This document shows, one piece after another, positions 34,526 through 42,085 of a stretch of DNA of 64,000 nt. The notes beneath the pieces are model-generated. The model had not been told where the DNA came from, ran no database searches, and saw nothing but the letters and a program-made list of their open reading frames with translations. The translations under genes were made by a program, and so were the position numbers. The number at the start of each line of letters is the position of its first letter. Position 1 is the first letter of the stretch. Source of the stretch: Pseudarthrobacter naphthalenicus (lineage in GTDB: Bacteria; Actinomycetota; Actinomycetes; Actinomycetales; Micrococcaceae). Location: assembly GCF_029076445.1 (NCBI RefSeq), contig NZ_JARESG010000002.1:186001-250000 (forward strand), in the 5' to 3' direction.

Positions 34526-37103
34526 GGGCAGGGGCCGCAGGCTTCTCACTGCCCCGCAGTATGCGGCGCGCCAGTGTCAGGCTTTCTCCGAGGGTGACCG
34601 TCGGGAGGTAGGCGCGCGTGACGGCGTTGGCGATGGTGGGGAGGGCGGCGGCGTCGGGGTAAAGCATGTACAGCGGCACGTACCGGGGCTGGAATTTGGC
34701 TTTGAAGGCCAGCAGCGACCTGAAGCCGTAGATCGGTTCCAGGGTCGCACCCAACCAGTTGAGCAACCGTTCCAGGCCTCCTGCCCCGGGCGGCGCGGCG
34801 GTGGTTGGGCGGGGGTCGTCGGCGCTGGCCCAGGCCAGCGGCGCCCCCGAAAGGCTGATGTACTCATAGCCTTCCTTCTTGAGGCTGAGCACGGCGGAAG
34901 CGATGAGAAATTCGGTGGCGGGGCGGAAGCCGTTGCTGCGGCGGCGCATGAAGTCCAGGGTCCAGCCAATGATGTTTCCGTTCCGGTAGACCGGCAGCCA
35001 GGAGGCGAGTGCGTGAACAAGATGATGATCGTCGACGGCGATCAGGCACCGGACCTCGGGGTCTTTGAGTTCGTCGAGGCTTCCCAGGGTAAAGCCCATT
35101 TCCGGTATTTTTTTGTCCGCGACCCATTCCTCGGAAATCTCCTGGATTTGCGCCTGGATGGTCAGCGGAGCGGTGCTGTAGGTTATCCATTCCGCCCGGA
35201 CGCCCGCTTTAGCCGCGTTGTTCATCGCGGTACGGATGTCCTGGAATTTTTTTCCTTGGAAGGACACCGAATCCAGGGGAAGAACGGTCTCCTGGGCCAC
35301 CTGCACCGCGTCCCATCCGAGCGAAGCCGCATGATCCCGCATGGTCCTGTCCACGGAGTAGAAGCACGGAGTCCATCCTTGCTCACGGCATAGCCTGGCA
35401 AAATCGGCGAGCGCCTTTCCGTTGCCGGTTTCCGGCCCGACCGGCCCACCGAGTGTCAGCGCGACTCCTGAGATGACCCGGTAGGCAATGAAAGTCTCGC
35501 TGGTGGTGGAGAACCAATAAGTGTTGCCGGCCCACATCGTCATCCACGATAAGGACCCTCCCCCGTGTTTGGTGAGGATGGCACGGGCACGGTCTGCGCC
35601 CCGGTTCCGGACCGGATCCGGACGCAGGAAGGATTTAACCATCAGCACACCGGTGATGGCCCAGAAGATGACCCCGACGCCCTCATACAGCAGGACCGCG
35701 GCCGGGCTCTGGGGAAGGAATGCCGGGGCCACGCCCACGATGTAGGCCAGGGGAAGAAACCTGTCCGGAACGTTGGCAAGCAGCTCAGCCGGATCTGGAA
35801 CCGGGGAGAAATCCTGGGCCAGGGCAAGCCCTGCGCCGACGTACACGCTGCCCAGGACAGCTGCCGTGCCAGCAAGGCGAATGCCGAGGCGGCGATAGGT
35901 GCCTGGCGGGGCGGCGACGGGGAAAAGCTTTCGGGTCATGAGCAACAGGACGGTCAAAACCAGGGGCAGCAGAAGGGGCAACAGCGCAGTGATCGGGTGC
36001 AGAGATGCGCTTCTTCCCACGGCGGCACCGATCCCGCCGGCGGCGCGGGTGTCCGGCGTCGAATGCTGAAGGATTCCGGTGATGGTGATGACCGCCAGGA
36101 CGGACAGACTGAGCTGAATCAGCACCGACGCGGCCCAGGCGAACCGCCGTCCGCGCCTCAGGCCATCCGCGAGCAACAGCAGCAGAAATGAGGGAAGGAT
36201 CGCCATGAAGATGCCGCCGGCGCCGGCGCGCTGTTGAAGCCGGGCTGAAGCACATGCCTTGCCCTGACCCGGGTCGCTGCACAGGATCTGAAGCGAATCG
36301 GGATCCACCGGCTGGATGTTGGTGAAGAGGAACCGCAGGACGGACAAAGGACCGGCCGCGTGCGGAACCAAACCGGCCACCACGGGCCCCACCGCCGAGA
36401 CCGCCACGAGAAGCCCTATCAGGACCCGGCCTTCGTGCCGGGAACTGACCGGGCGCGCGAGATGGGTCCGCCGCCGGACCATAAGCGGTCCCAGAACTGC
36501 TCCCGCACAGGCCGCAGCGAGCCGCACCAGATCGGCGAATCCTCCGCTGTAGAGGGCCAGCAGCAACAGTAGGGCGAAGACCACCACGCGAATCCGCCGC
36601 CGCCAAAGAGTGGGCATCGCCGTCGTTGCGGCGATGCCGATTCCGGCAATGAATGCACTGGGACCGATAAAATGGTGGCCGCTCATTTCCCGCGCCCAGC
36701 TCCCCATCACAGCCCGGACAACGGTCACAAAACCAACGGCCGCGGCAATACCCAGGACCTGAAATAACAAGGCGGACGCAGCAAATCGGAGGCTTCCCAT
36801 CCGCCGCTCCAAGGGGATACCGACCCCGAGCACCAAAATGGTTGCCACAACGTAGCCCGCCAGGTTCCTTTCCCAGAACGCTGACGTGAGCAGAGTCCAC
36901 CAGTGCGGCGCGATTGAATGCGCGGTGGCAGCCACCTGCGAACGGAGCGCACGGGCCGGTCCGGAAAAGAGGCTGAAAGACAGTGCACCGGCCGCCCAGA
37001 AGACGGCGACGAAACCCAACGTAACCGGGGCCGTGCGTATGAGGCCATGGAAGTGCCGGAGCGCCGGGCGGCGGGTCGCGGCCGTGCGCCACAATGTCTG
37101 CAC
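34488..37103 (-). CDS. Rhomboid-like membrane domain fused to MprF-type lysyltransferase domain (DUF2156)
   Basis: 871-aa fusion from GTG at 37103, which has AAAGGAG eight bases upstream (ATG at 37121 is the alternative). Residues ~20-220 look like a rhomboid: WWTLLTSAFWERN, GHHFIGPSAFIAGIGIA, DLVRLAAACAGAVLG. The catalytic positions are G-P-S149-A and R194 instead of GxSG and His, so protease activity is unlikely. A further membrane region with ~6 helices follows (~225-510). The C-terminal ~320 residues are the DUF2156 dual-GNAT domain (WFSTTSETFIAYRVISGVALTLGGPVGP, YEYISLSGAPLAWA), which in MprF moves an amino acid from tRNA to phosphatidylglycerol. The end lies in a 17-bp tandem repeat. 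Confidence 0.88.
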   Translation of the reverse strand: MQTLWRTAATRRPALRHFHGLIRTAPVTLGFVAVFWAAGALSFSLFSGPARALRSQVAATAHSIAPHWWTLLTSAFWERNLAGYVVATILVLGVGIPLERRMGSLRFAASALLFQVLGIAAAVGFVTVVRAVMGSWAREMSGHHFIGPSAFIAGIGIAATTAMPTLWRRRIRVVVFALLLLLALYSGGFADLVRLAAACAGAVLGPLMVRRRTHLARPVSSRHEGRVLIGLLVAVSAVGPVVAGLVPHAAGPLSVLRFLFTNIQPVDPDSLQILCSDPGQGKACASARLQQRAGAGGIFMAILPSFLLLLLADGLRRGRRFAWAASVLIQLSLSVLAVITITGILQHSTPDTRAAGGIGAAVGRSASLHPITALLPLLLPLVLTVLLLMTRKLFPVAAPPGTYRRLGIRLAGTAAVLGSVYVGAGLALAQDFSPVPDPAELLANVPDRFLPLAYIVGVAPAFLPQSPAAVLLYEGVGVIFWAITGVLMVKSFLRPDPVRNRGADRARAILTKHGGGSLSWMTMWAGNTYWFSTTSETFIAYRVISGVALTLGGPVGPETGNGKALADFARLCREQGWTPCFYSVDRTMRDHAASLGWDAVQVAQETVLPLDSVSFQGKKFQDIRTAMNNAAKAGVRAEWITYSTAPLTIQAQIQEISEEWVADKKIPEMGFTLGSLDELKDPEVRCLIAVDDHHLVHALASWLPVYRNGNIIGWTLDFMRRRSNGFRPATEFLIASAVLSLKKEGYEYISLSGAPLAWASADDPRPTTAAPPGAGGLERLLNWLGATLEPIYGFRSLLAFKAKFQPRYVPLYMLYPDAAALPTIANAVTRAYLPTVTLGESLTLARRILRGSEKPAAPARESTRPVKVPGP

Positions 37104-37492
37104 GTGCGGCGCTCCTTTCATGGACCCCCGACTGGCTGCCCGGCCAGGACCACGGTCCGGACCGGACGTCGTGCTATGCGCGCATCACGGCTTCCTCATC
37201 CACCGGACGCGGGCGTCCACGGACTCAAAAAACGTCACGGATATTCCTTTTAAGGCGCGTTTGGCTCTGGCGGGGCTGGGAGATGGCCTGTGCACGGAAG
37301 GGCTCCCGCCTCGCCGGTACCCCCTAGTGAACGACCAGGCGACCCCTTATCGCACGAGTAGGCGATACTCGTTCCTTGCGGAACCAATACCTGCCGCCCT
37401 CAACCGGAGACTGGTGCGGGCCGTGGGCGGGCGTTCCCGGGGGTCTACGCGGTTTGCGGCCGGGAGCGGAGGGCTGGTCAGTTCGGCCGGGC
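37104..37492. other. Intergenic region upstream of the MprF-like gene
   Basis: About 390 bp without a convincing gene. It includes an AT-richer patch (37235-37260, TTCCTTTTAAGG) that could hold the MprF-like promoter, and a 7-bp hairpin listed separately. Open frames across it lack ribosome sites and family similarity. Confidence 0.5.
37354..37372. promoter_or_regulatory. Inverted repeat ACGAGTA-N5-TACTCGT
   Basis: Perfect 7-bp arms separated by GGCGA, in the gap between the small membrane-protein gene and the MprF-like gene, about 250 bp upstream of the latter. It could be an operator or a weak hairpin; there is no U-tract. Confidence 0.4.
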
Positions 37493-37819
37493 CTATTCCG
37501 GTGTGTCGGAACGATCCTCGGCGGGTTGGCGGCGGTGATCCACAGGCTGCCGGACCTCACCCGCTTCAAGGTCCGCCGCCTCAATGTCTGCCGCCTCGGC
37601 TGCTGCCTGGCGCTCTTCTTCCACCTGGCCCCGGTACCGGACCCGGCGGATGCGCCGCACCATGTCCACAATCAGCAAGGCGGTGGCAAGGACAAAAAAG
37701 GCCGTCATGATGAAGCCCAACAGCCCCGGAGTGACCTGGTCCTCGGAAATGCCTTCCCGCAGACTTGGCGTGGGCATGGGCGTGGGTGTGGTGGCCAGAG
37801 CCAGGAGCAAGTAATGCAC
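37493..37819 (-). CDS. Small single-pass membrane protein, unknown function
   Basis: 108 aa from GTG at 37819 with AGAAGG seven bases upstream. The short N-terminus (MHYLLLALATTPTPMPTPS) may be a signal-like or lumenal segment. One helix follows (GLLGFIMTAFFVLATALLIVDMVRRI), then a basic RRIRRVRYRG stop-transfer and a Glu/Ala-rich cytoplasmic tail. It lies between mca and the YyaL/MprF block, the place of the small membrane protein Rv1083 in M. tuberculosis, which supports it being real. It follows mca on the same strand by 114 bp. Confidence 0.72.
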   Translation of the reverse strand: MHYLLLALATTPTPMPTPSLREGISEDQVTPGLLGFIMTAFFVLATALLIVDMVRRIRRVRYRGQVEEERQAAAEAADIEAADLEAGEVRQPVDHRRQPAEDRSDTPE

Positions 37820-37933
37820 GGTTTAACCTTCTATGGAAACTGGTGGCAGCCGGCGGCGGTTTCCGCACCCGGGCCCGCCGGACCCGGGAACATCCCACTG
37901 CTCTTCTACACGGCATAGAATAATCTGCCGCAT

Positions 37934-38839
37934 CTATCTTAGCCCGGCGAACAGATCCTTTTCCGGGAAGGTGGCCGGAACCTTGGTTTCGATTAGCGAG
38001 TAGTCTTCCCACGGCCACACCCGGCGTTGCATGTCAGCCGACACGGCAAAGAAGAACCCCAGCGGATCCACCTGGGTACGGTGGGCCCGCAGCGCGTCGT
38101 CGCGCGCCTCAAAGTAGTCGCCGCAATCAATCTGGGTAGTGGTGGGGTGGCCGCCCGGCGGCGGGGTATGACCCTCGGCGTCGGCTTCGAGCCACGCGGC
38201 CAGGCGCTCCGCGTACGGGGACTGCAGCCCGGCTTCCTCGAGGGCAAAGTGCAAGGCACGGAACCGTGCCGGGTTGAAGGCGCGGTCGTAGTAGAGCTTG
38301 CTGGGCTGCCAGGCCGGGCCCGTCCCCGGGTACCGGTCGGGGTCACCGGCAGCGGCGAAGGCCTCCACGGCCACGCGGTGGGCCATGATGTGGTCCGGGT
38401 GCGGGTATCCCCCGTTTTCGTCATAGCTGACCATGACATGCGGCTTGAAGTCCCGGACCAGCCGCACCAGGGGCGCCGCGGCGCGCGGCAGCGGCTGCAA
38501 CGCGAACGAGCCGGGCGGCAAGGGCGGCAACGGGTCGCCCTCGGGCAGCCCCGAATCCATGAACCCCAGCCAGCGCTGCTTGATGCCCAGGATCTTGGCG
38601 GCCTGATTCATCTCCAGCCGCCGGGCACCCGCCATGTCCCGTTTTGGATGGGGGTCCCCCTCCACCGCAGGGTTCTGGATATCTCCGCGGGAGCCATCCG
38701 TACAGGTGGCCACCATAACGTCCACACCGGCAGCAGCGTACATGGCCATGGTGGCGGCACCCTTGCTGGACTCGTCATCCGGGTGCGCATGAACGGCGAG
38801 CAGACGGAGCGGAGCCGGGCTGTGAGTGGACGCTGTCAT
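37934..38839 (-). CDS. mca: Mycothiol S-conjugate amidase
   Basis: Zinc amidase that cleaves mycothiol S-conjugates of electrophiles and drugs to mercapturic acids for export, plus glucosaminyl-inositol for recycling. 301 aa from ATG at 38839, with AAGGAG ten bases upstream. The LmbE/PIG-L signature VHAHPDDESSKGAATM holds H19 and D22 (zinc) and D21 (base). NGGYPHPDHIMAHRVAVEAF carries the third zinc His. The C-terminal extension including QIDCGDYFEARDDALRAHRTQVDP and MQRRVWPWEDYSLIET separates Mca from MshB. Its presence shows that the organism uses mycothiol. It is divergent from DUF4307. Confidence 0.96.
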   Translation of the reverse strand: MTASTHSPAPLRLLAVHAHPDDESSKGAATMAMYAAAGVDVMVATCTDGSRGDIQNPAVEGDPHPKRDMAGARRLEMNQAAKILGIKQRWLGFMDSGLPEGDPLPPLPPGSFALQPLPRAAAPLVRLVRDFKPHVMVSYDENGGYPHPDHIMAHRVAVEAFAAAGDPDRYPGTGPAWQPSKLYYDRAFNPARFRALHFALEEAGLQSPYAERLAAWLEADAEGHTPPPGGHPTTTQIDCGDYFEARDDALRAHRTQVDPLGFFFAVSADMQRRVWPWEDYSLIETKVPATFPEKDLFAGLR

Positions 38840-39018
38840 CGAAGGACGGCTCCTTATTCTTCTGGTGCTGGCATTTCGGCCACTTGGCTTGACGGGCTGC
38901 GGAACATGTGACGGCTGATACTGGAAGGCGGGCACTGAAACACCCTCAACCCACGCACGGACCGGCTGCATGATCCCGCGGGGACGGGCACGGTCCGGAT
39001 CCGAACTAAACTGGACTG

Positions 39019-39474
39019 GTGACGTCCCAGGATCAGCCCGCCGTGTCCCCGCCTGCAGACACTAGCCTAGTCAATCGTTATGGCGGTCAAAAGCGGCCCC
39101 TTTCCCGCAAGGCCAAACGCGGCATCGCAGTGGCCCTCCTGGCTGCCGGCGTCGGTTTTATGGCCTGGGTCTCCACCTCCTCTGCTTCGGGGGTGACGTT
39201 CAAGGACATTGGCTTCAGTACGCCCGACGCCACCCAGGCTGAGGTTGATTTCCAGGTCACCAGGGAACCCGGCACGGCCGTCAAGTGCGCAGTGAAGGCC
39301 CTGGATTCCAAGTTCGCCGTGGTGGGCTGGAAAGTGGTGGACATCCCGCCGGGGCAAGCGGACAAAACGGCTGACGGCGGCCGGACAGTGGCGCAGCGGG
39401 TGGCGGTTCGGACCGAGTCAGCGTCCGTCTCCGGGGTGGTGGATAACTGCTGGATTCCGGGTGACGGAAAGTAG
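39019..39474 (+). CDS. DUF4307 family membrane protein
   Basis: 151-aa single-pass membrane protein from GTG at 39019. The N-terminal 40 residues are polar, with VNRYGGQKRPLSRKAKRG before the helix (IAVALLAAGVGFMAWVSTSS). The extracytoplasmic domain contains VDFQVTREPGTAVKCAVKALDSKFAVVGWKVVDIPPG and ends VVDNCWIPGDGK; the two Cys could form a disulfide. The family (Rv1081c in M. tuberculosis) always sits between mca and greA but has no known function. Divergent from mca, 154 bp upstream of greA. Confidence 0.88.
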   Translation: MTSQDQPAVSPPADTSLVNRYGGQKRPLSRKAKRGIAVALLAAGVGFMAWVSTSSASGVTFKDIGFSTPDATQAEVDFQVTREPGTAVKCAVKALDSKFAVVGWKVVDIPPGQADKTADGGRTVAQRVAVRTESASVSGVVDNCWIPGDGK

Positions 39475-39501
39475 CATCATGTGATCTGCGCCGCATCCCC
39501 G

Positions 39502-39531
39502 TTGGGATATCTCCACAGTATTGACTACAAT
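39502..39531 (+). promoter_or_regulatory. Candidate sigma-70-type promoter of greA
   Basis: TTGGGA (39502-39507) and TACAAT (39526-39531) with an 18-bp spacer, in the gap before greA. Transcription would start near 39538, giving a leader of about 90 nt. An overlapping TTGACT at 39521 is a possible alternative -35. Confidence 0.5.
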
Positions 39532-39546
39532 GGAGCAACACCCTTT

Positions 39547-39600
39547 ACCCCGCTGAGCTGGTTACTGCGTTCCACAAGTGGCCACCGTGGCGGGGTCTTT
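39547..39600 (+). promoter_or_regulatory. Terminator-like hairpin (attenuator candidate) in the greA leader
   Basis: ACCCCGC (39547-39553) pairs perfectly with GCGGGGT (39590-39596), followed by CTTTTGC, all between the candidate promoter and the greA ribosome site AGGAGAAG. The 36-nt loop contains further pairing options (CCAC with GTGG). It could terminate DUF4307 read-through or attenuate greA. Confidence 0.5.
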
Positions 39601-39627
39601 TGCATGTTCGACCATTAGGAGAAGTCC

Positions 39628-40122
39628 GTGTCTACCACCAACAGCGCGCCTGCAGCCTGGCTCACCCAGGAAGCTTTTGACCGCCTGAAGGCAGAGCTGG
39701 ACCACCTTTCCGGCGCAGGCCGTGCGGAGATTGTCCAGAAGATCGAGTCTGCCCGCCAGGAGGGCGACCTCAAGGAAAACGGCGGCTACCACGCGGCCAA
39801 GGAGGAACAGGGAAAGATTGAAGCCCGGATCCGCCAGCTGACGGTGCTTCTGCGCGATGCCCACGTGGGGGAAGCCCCGGCCGATGACGGCATCGTTGAG
39901 CCCGGCATGCTGGTAGTTGCGAAGATCGCCGGGGATGAAGAGACGTTCCTGCTGGGATCCCGTGAAATCGCCGGCGACTCTGACCTGGATGTATTCAGCG
40001 AGAAGTCGCCCCTTGGTGCCGCAATCGTCGGTCACAAAGAGGGCGAGACCCTCAGCTACACCGCTCCGAACGGCAAGGACATTTCGGTGGAGATCATCTC
40101 CGCCAAGCCGTACAAAGGCTGA
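39628..40122 (+). CDS. greA: Transcription elongation factor GreA
   Basis: 164-aa factor that enters the RNA polymerase secondary channel and stimulates cleavage of backtracked transcripts. GTG start at 39628 with AGGAGAAG six bases upstream. N-terminal coiled coil: WLTQEAFDRLKAELDHLSGAGRAEIVQKIESARQEGDLKENGGYHAAKEEQGKIEARIRQLTVLL, where the tip acids D and E of GDLKENGGYH chelate the catalytic metal. The C-terminal FKBP-like domain includes IVGHKEGETLSYTAPNGKDISVEIISAKPYKG. A bidirectional terminator follows, and the leader carries a terminator-like hairpin. Confidence 0.97.
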   Translation: MSTTNSAPAAWLTQEAFDRLKAELDHLSGAGRAEIVQKIESARQEGDLKENGGYHAAKEEQGKIEARIRQLTVLLRDAHVGEAPADDGIVEPGMLVVAKIAGDEETFLLGSREIAGDSDLDVFSEKSPLGAAIVGHKEGETLSYTAPNGKDISVEIISAKPYKG

Positions 40123-40159
40123 TTTCCACCCGCTTCAGCCTCAAACGCAGCTCAGCTTC

Positions 40160-40189
40160 AACGCCGGTCCCCGTCAGGGGGCCGGCGTT
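40160..40189. terminator. Bidirectional terminator between greA and the rhomboid gene
   Basis: AACGCCGG-T-CCCC (40160-40172) pairs with GGGG-G-CCGGCGTT (40177-40189) around a GTCA loop, followed by TTGG on the plus strand. The rhomboid stop codon (40174-40176) lies in the loop, so the hairpin serves both convergent genes. Confidence 0.8.
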
Positions 40190-40791
40190 TTGGTTTCCCT
40201 GGGCCGCAGCAGAAGGGCAGCAGCCACCCCGCCCACCGCCCCGCCGAGGTGAGCCTGCCAGGAGACGAAGCCGCCCATGACTGGCAGGACGCCCAGCAGG
40301 ATGCCGCCGTAGACCATAAACAGAACCACGGCGAGCAGGATTTGGCGCCAGCTGCCGTTGAAGAAACCACGGACCAGGAGGAAGGCGAACAGCCCGAACA
40401 CCAGGCCTGAGGCTCCCACGGTGATGCCGCCGTCGCCAATCATCCAGACCGTCAGGCCGGAACCCAGCCAGCTGAATGCCAACGCAGTCAGGAACACCCG
40501 CAGCCCCGAGAGGAAGACCAGGAAGCCGAAAATGACCAGCGGAAGGGCGTTGGAGAGGAGATGGTTCATGTTGGCGTGCAGGAGCGGGAAAGTGAAGATA
40601 TCCAGGAGCCCGTCAAGTGACCTGGGCCGCAGGCCAAAGGTCCTGTTCAGGGCGTGGAGGGTCAGCATATTGACCACTTCGATGACAAAGAGCAGGAACA
40701 CAAAGCCGCCGGAGACCAGCAGCCCGCCCTTGGCGCGCGAAGCGGTGGTCTGCCTGCTCCTCGGTCGCCCGTCCCCCATCGCATCCAGCAT
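40174..40791 (-). CDS. Rhomboid family intramembrane serine protease
   Basis: 205-aa six-helix membrane protease that cuts substrates within the bilayer. The catalytic dyad is intact: S128 in VGASGLVFGLFAFLL and H181 in WQAHLGGAVGGV. The FPLLHANMNHLLSNALPL segment after helix 1 (H72, N76) is the usual HxxxNHLLSN motif. The ATG at 40791 is eight bases past the ilvA stop on the same strand, so the two are co-transcribed. Substrates are unknown. The stop codon lies in the loop of the shared terminator. This active rhomboid contrasts with the degenerate one fused to the MprF-like protein. Confidence 0.93.
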   Translation of the reverse strand: MLDAMGDGRPRSRQTTASRAKGGLLVSGGFVFLLFVIEVVNMLTLHALNRTFGLRPRSLDGLLDIFTFPLLHANMNHLLSNALPLVIFGFLVFLSGLRVFLTALAFSWLGSGLTVWMIGDGGITVGASGLVFGLFAFLLVRGFFNGSWRQILLAVVLFMVYGGILLGVLPVMGGFVSWQAHLGGAVGGVAAALLLRPRETKTPAP

Positions 40792-40799
40792 GGCCGCTC

Positions 40800-42038
40800 C
40801 TAATGCACCACAATCGGCTGAAAGCCCTCGGCGCGGAGGGCGCCCAGGACCTGTTCACAATGTTCGTGGCCCTTGGTCTCGAGGTTAACGGTGATGGAGA
40901 CGTCGCCCATGCTGATTGAGCCGCCCACCCGGGTGTGGTCCAGCCCGGTGACGTTGGCATCGTTTTCGGCAATGATTCGGGCGATCGTCGCCAGCGAGCC
41001 CGGCCGGTCATCGAGCATCATCCTCACGGTCATGTACCGGCCGGCGGCGGACAGGCCGCGCTGGATGACCTTGAGCATCAGCATCGGGTCGATATTGCCG
41101 CCGGACAGGATCACCGCCGTGGTGCCGGGGTTTTCGATCTTTCCGTCCATCAGCGCGGCCACCCCGACAGCCCCCGCGGGTTCCACCACCAGCTTTGCCC
41201 GTTCCAGCAGGAAGATCAGGGCACGCGCCAGCGAATCCTCACTCACGGTAACCACGTCATCCACCAGTTCGCGGATGATGCTGAACGGCAGCTGGCCGGG
41301 GCGGCCCACGGCGATGCCGTCAGCCATGGTGGAGACTTTCTTCAGCGGAACCAGCGCGTCAGCGGCCAGGGACGGCGGATAGGCCGCGGCGTTTTCAGCC
41401 TGCACGCCAATGATGCGGATCTCACGGCCCAGTTCGCGGGCTCTTTCCTTGACGGCCACGGCCACGCCGGCGAGCAGCCCGCCGCCGCCGACGCCCATCA
41501 GGATGGTGTCCACGTTGGGGATTTGTTCCAGGATTTCCAGCCCAACAGTGCCCTGGCCGGACACCACATCAACGTTGTCGAAGGGGTGCACAAAGACCAT
41601 GCCGGATTCGTCCGCATAGCGCTGCGCCTCGGCAAGGGCCTCGTCCACGTTGTGCCCGTGGAGTACCACCTCGGCGCCGTGGCTGCGGGTGGCGGCCAGC
41701 TTGGGCAGCGCCACGCCCAGGGGCATGTAGATGCGGGCCTTGATGCCGAGTGCTTTGGCCGCCACAGCCACGCCCTGGGCGTGGTTACCAGCCGATGCGG
41801 CCACAACGCCGCGCTTTTTCTCCTCAGCGGACAGCTTTGCCATCCGCACGTAGGCGCCGCGGACCTTGAAGGAACCGGCCCGCTGCAGGTTTTCACATTT
41901 GAAAAAGACCTCGCCGCCCACCATGCTCCCGAGGGCCCGTGATGATTCCACCGGTGTCCGCGTAATAATCCCGTCGAGCAGCTTCTGCGCCTCAAGGACA
42001 TCGTCCAGCGTGACGGGAAGGGTATCGAGGGTGTTCAC
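40800..42038 (-). CDS. ilvA: Threonine ammonia-lyase (threonine dehydratase)
   Basis: PLP enzyme deaminating L-threonine to 2-oxobutanoate, the first step to isoleucine. 412 aa, GTG start with AAGGAG upstream. PLP lysine K58 in CENLQRAGSFKVRGAY; phosphate loop MGVGGGGLLAG; ILSGGNIDP before the C-terminal region. A single C-terminal ACT domain (MTVRMMLDDRPGSLATIARIIAENDANVTGLDHTRVGGSISMGDVSITVNLETKG) indicates amino-acid feedback, most like the catabolic/short type (TdcB-like with ACT) used by actinobacteria. It is followed by the rhomboid gene and preceded by the AI-2E transporter gene. Confidence 0.95.
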   Translation of the reverse strand: MNTLDTLPVTLDDVLEAQKLLDGIITRTPVESSRALGSMVGGEVFFKCENLQRAGSFKVRGAYVRMAKLSAEEKKRGVVAASAGNHAQGVAVAAKALGIKARIYMPLGVALPKLAATRSHGAEVVLHGHNVDEALAEAQRYADESGMVFVHPFDNVDVVSGQGTVGLEILEQIPNVDTILMGVGGGGLLAGVAVAVKERARELGREIRIIGVQAENAAAYPPSLAADALVPLKKVSTMADGIAVGRPGQLPFSIIRELVDDVVTVSEDSLARALIFLLERAKLVVEPAGAVGVAALMDGKIENPGTTAVILSGGNIDPMLMLKVIQRGLSAAGRYMTVRMMLDDRPGSLATIARIIAENDANVTGLDHTRVGGSISMGDVSITVNLETKGHEHCEQVLGALRAEGFQPIVVH

Positions 42039-42085
42039 GGACTGTTCTCCTTGGGTGGGTTCGGCTCCGGCGGCCGGCAGGCTGG

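Noticed and set aside
37122..37492. Small gene in the gap before the MprF-like gene
   Set aside because: Open frames there have no ribosome site, no recognisable motif and overlap likely promoter sequence.
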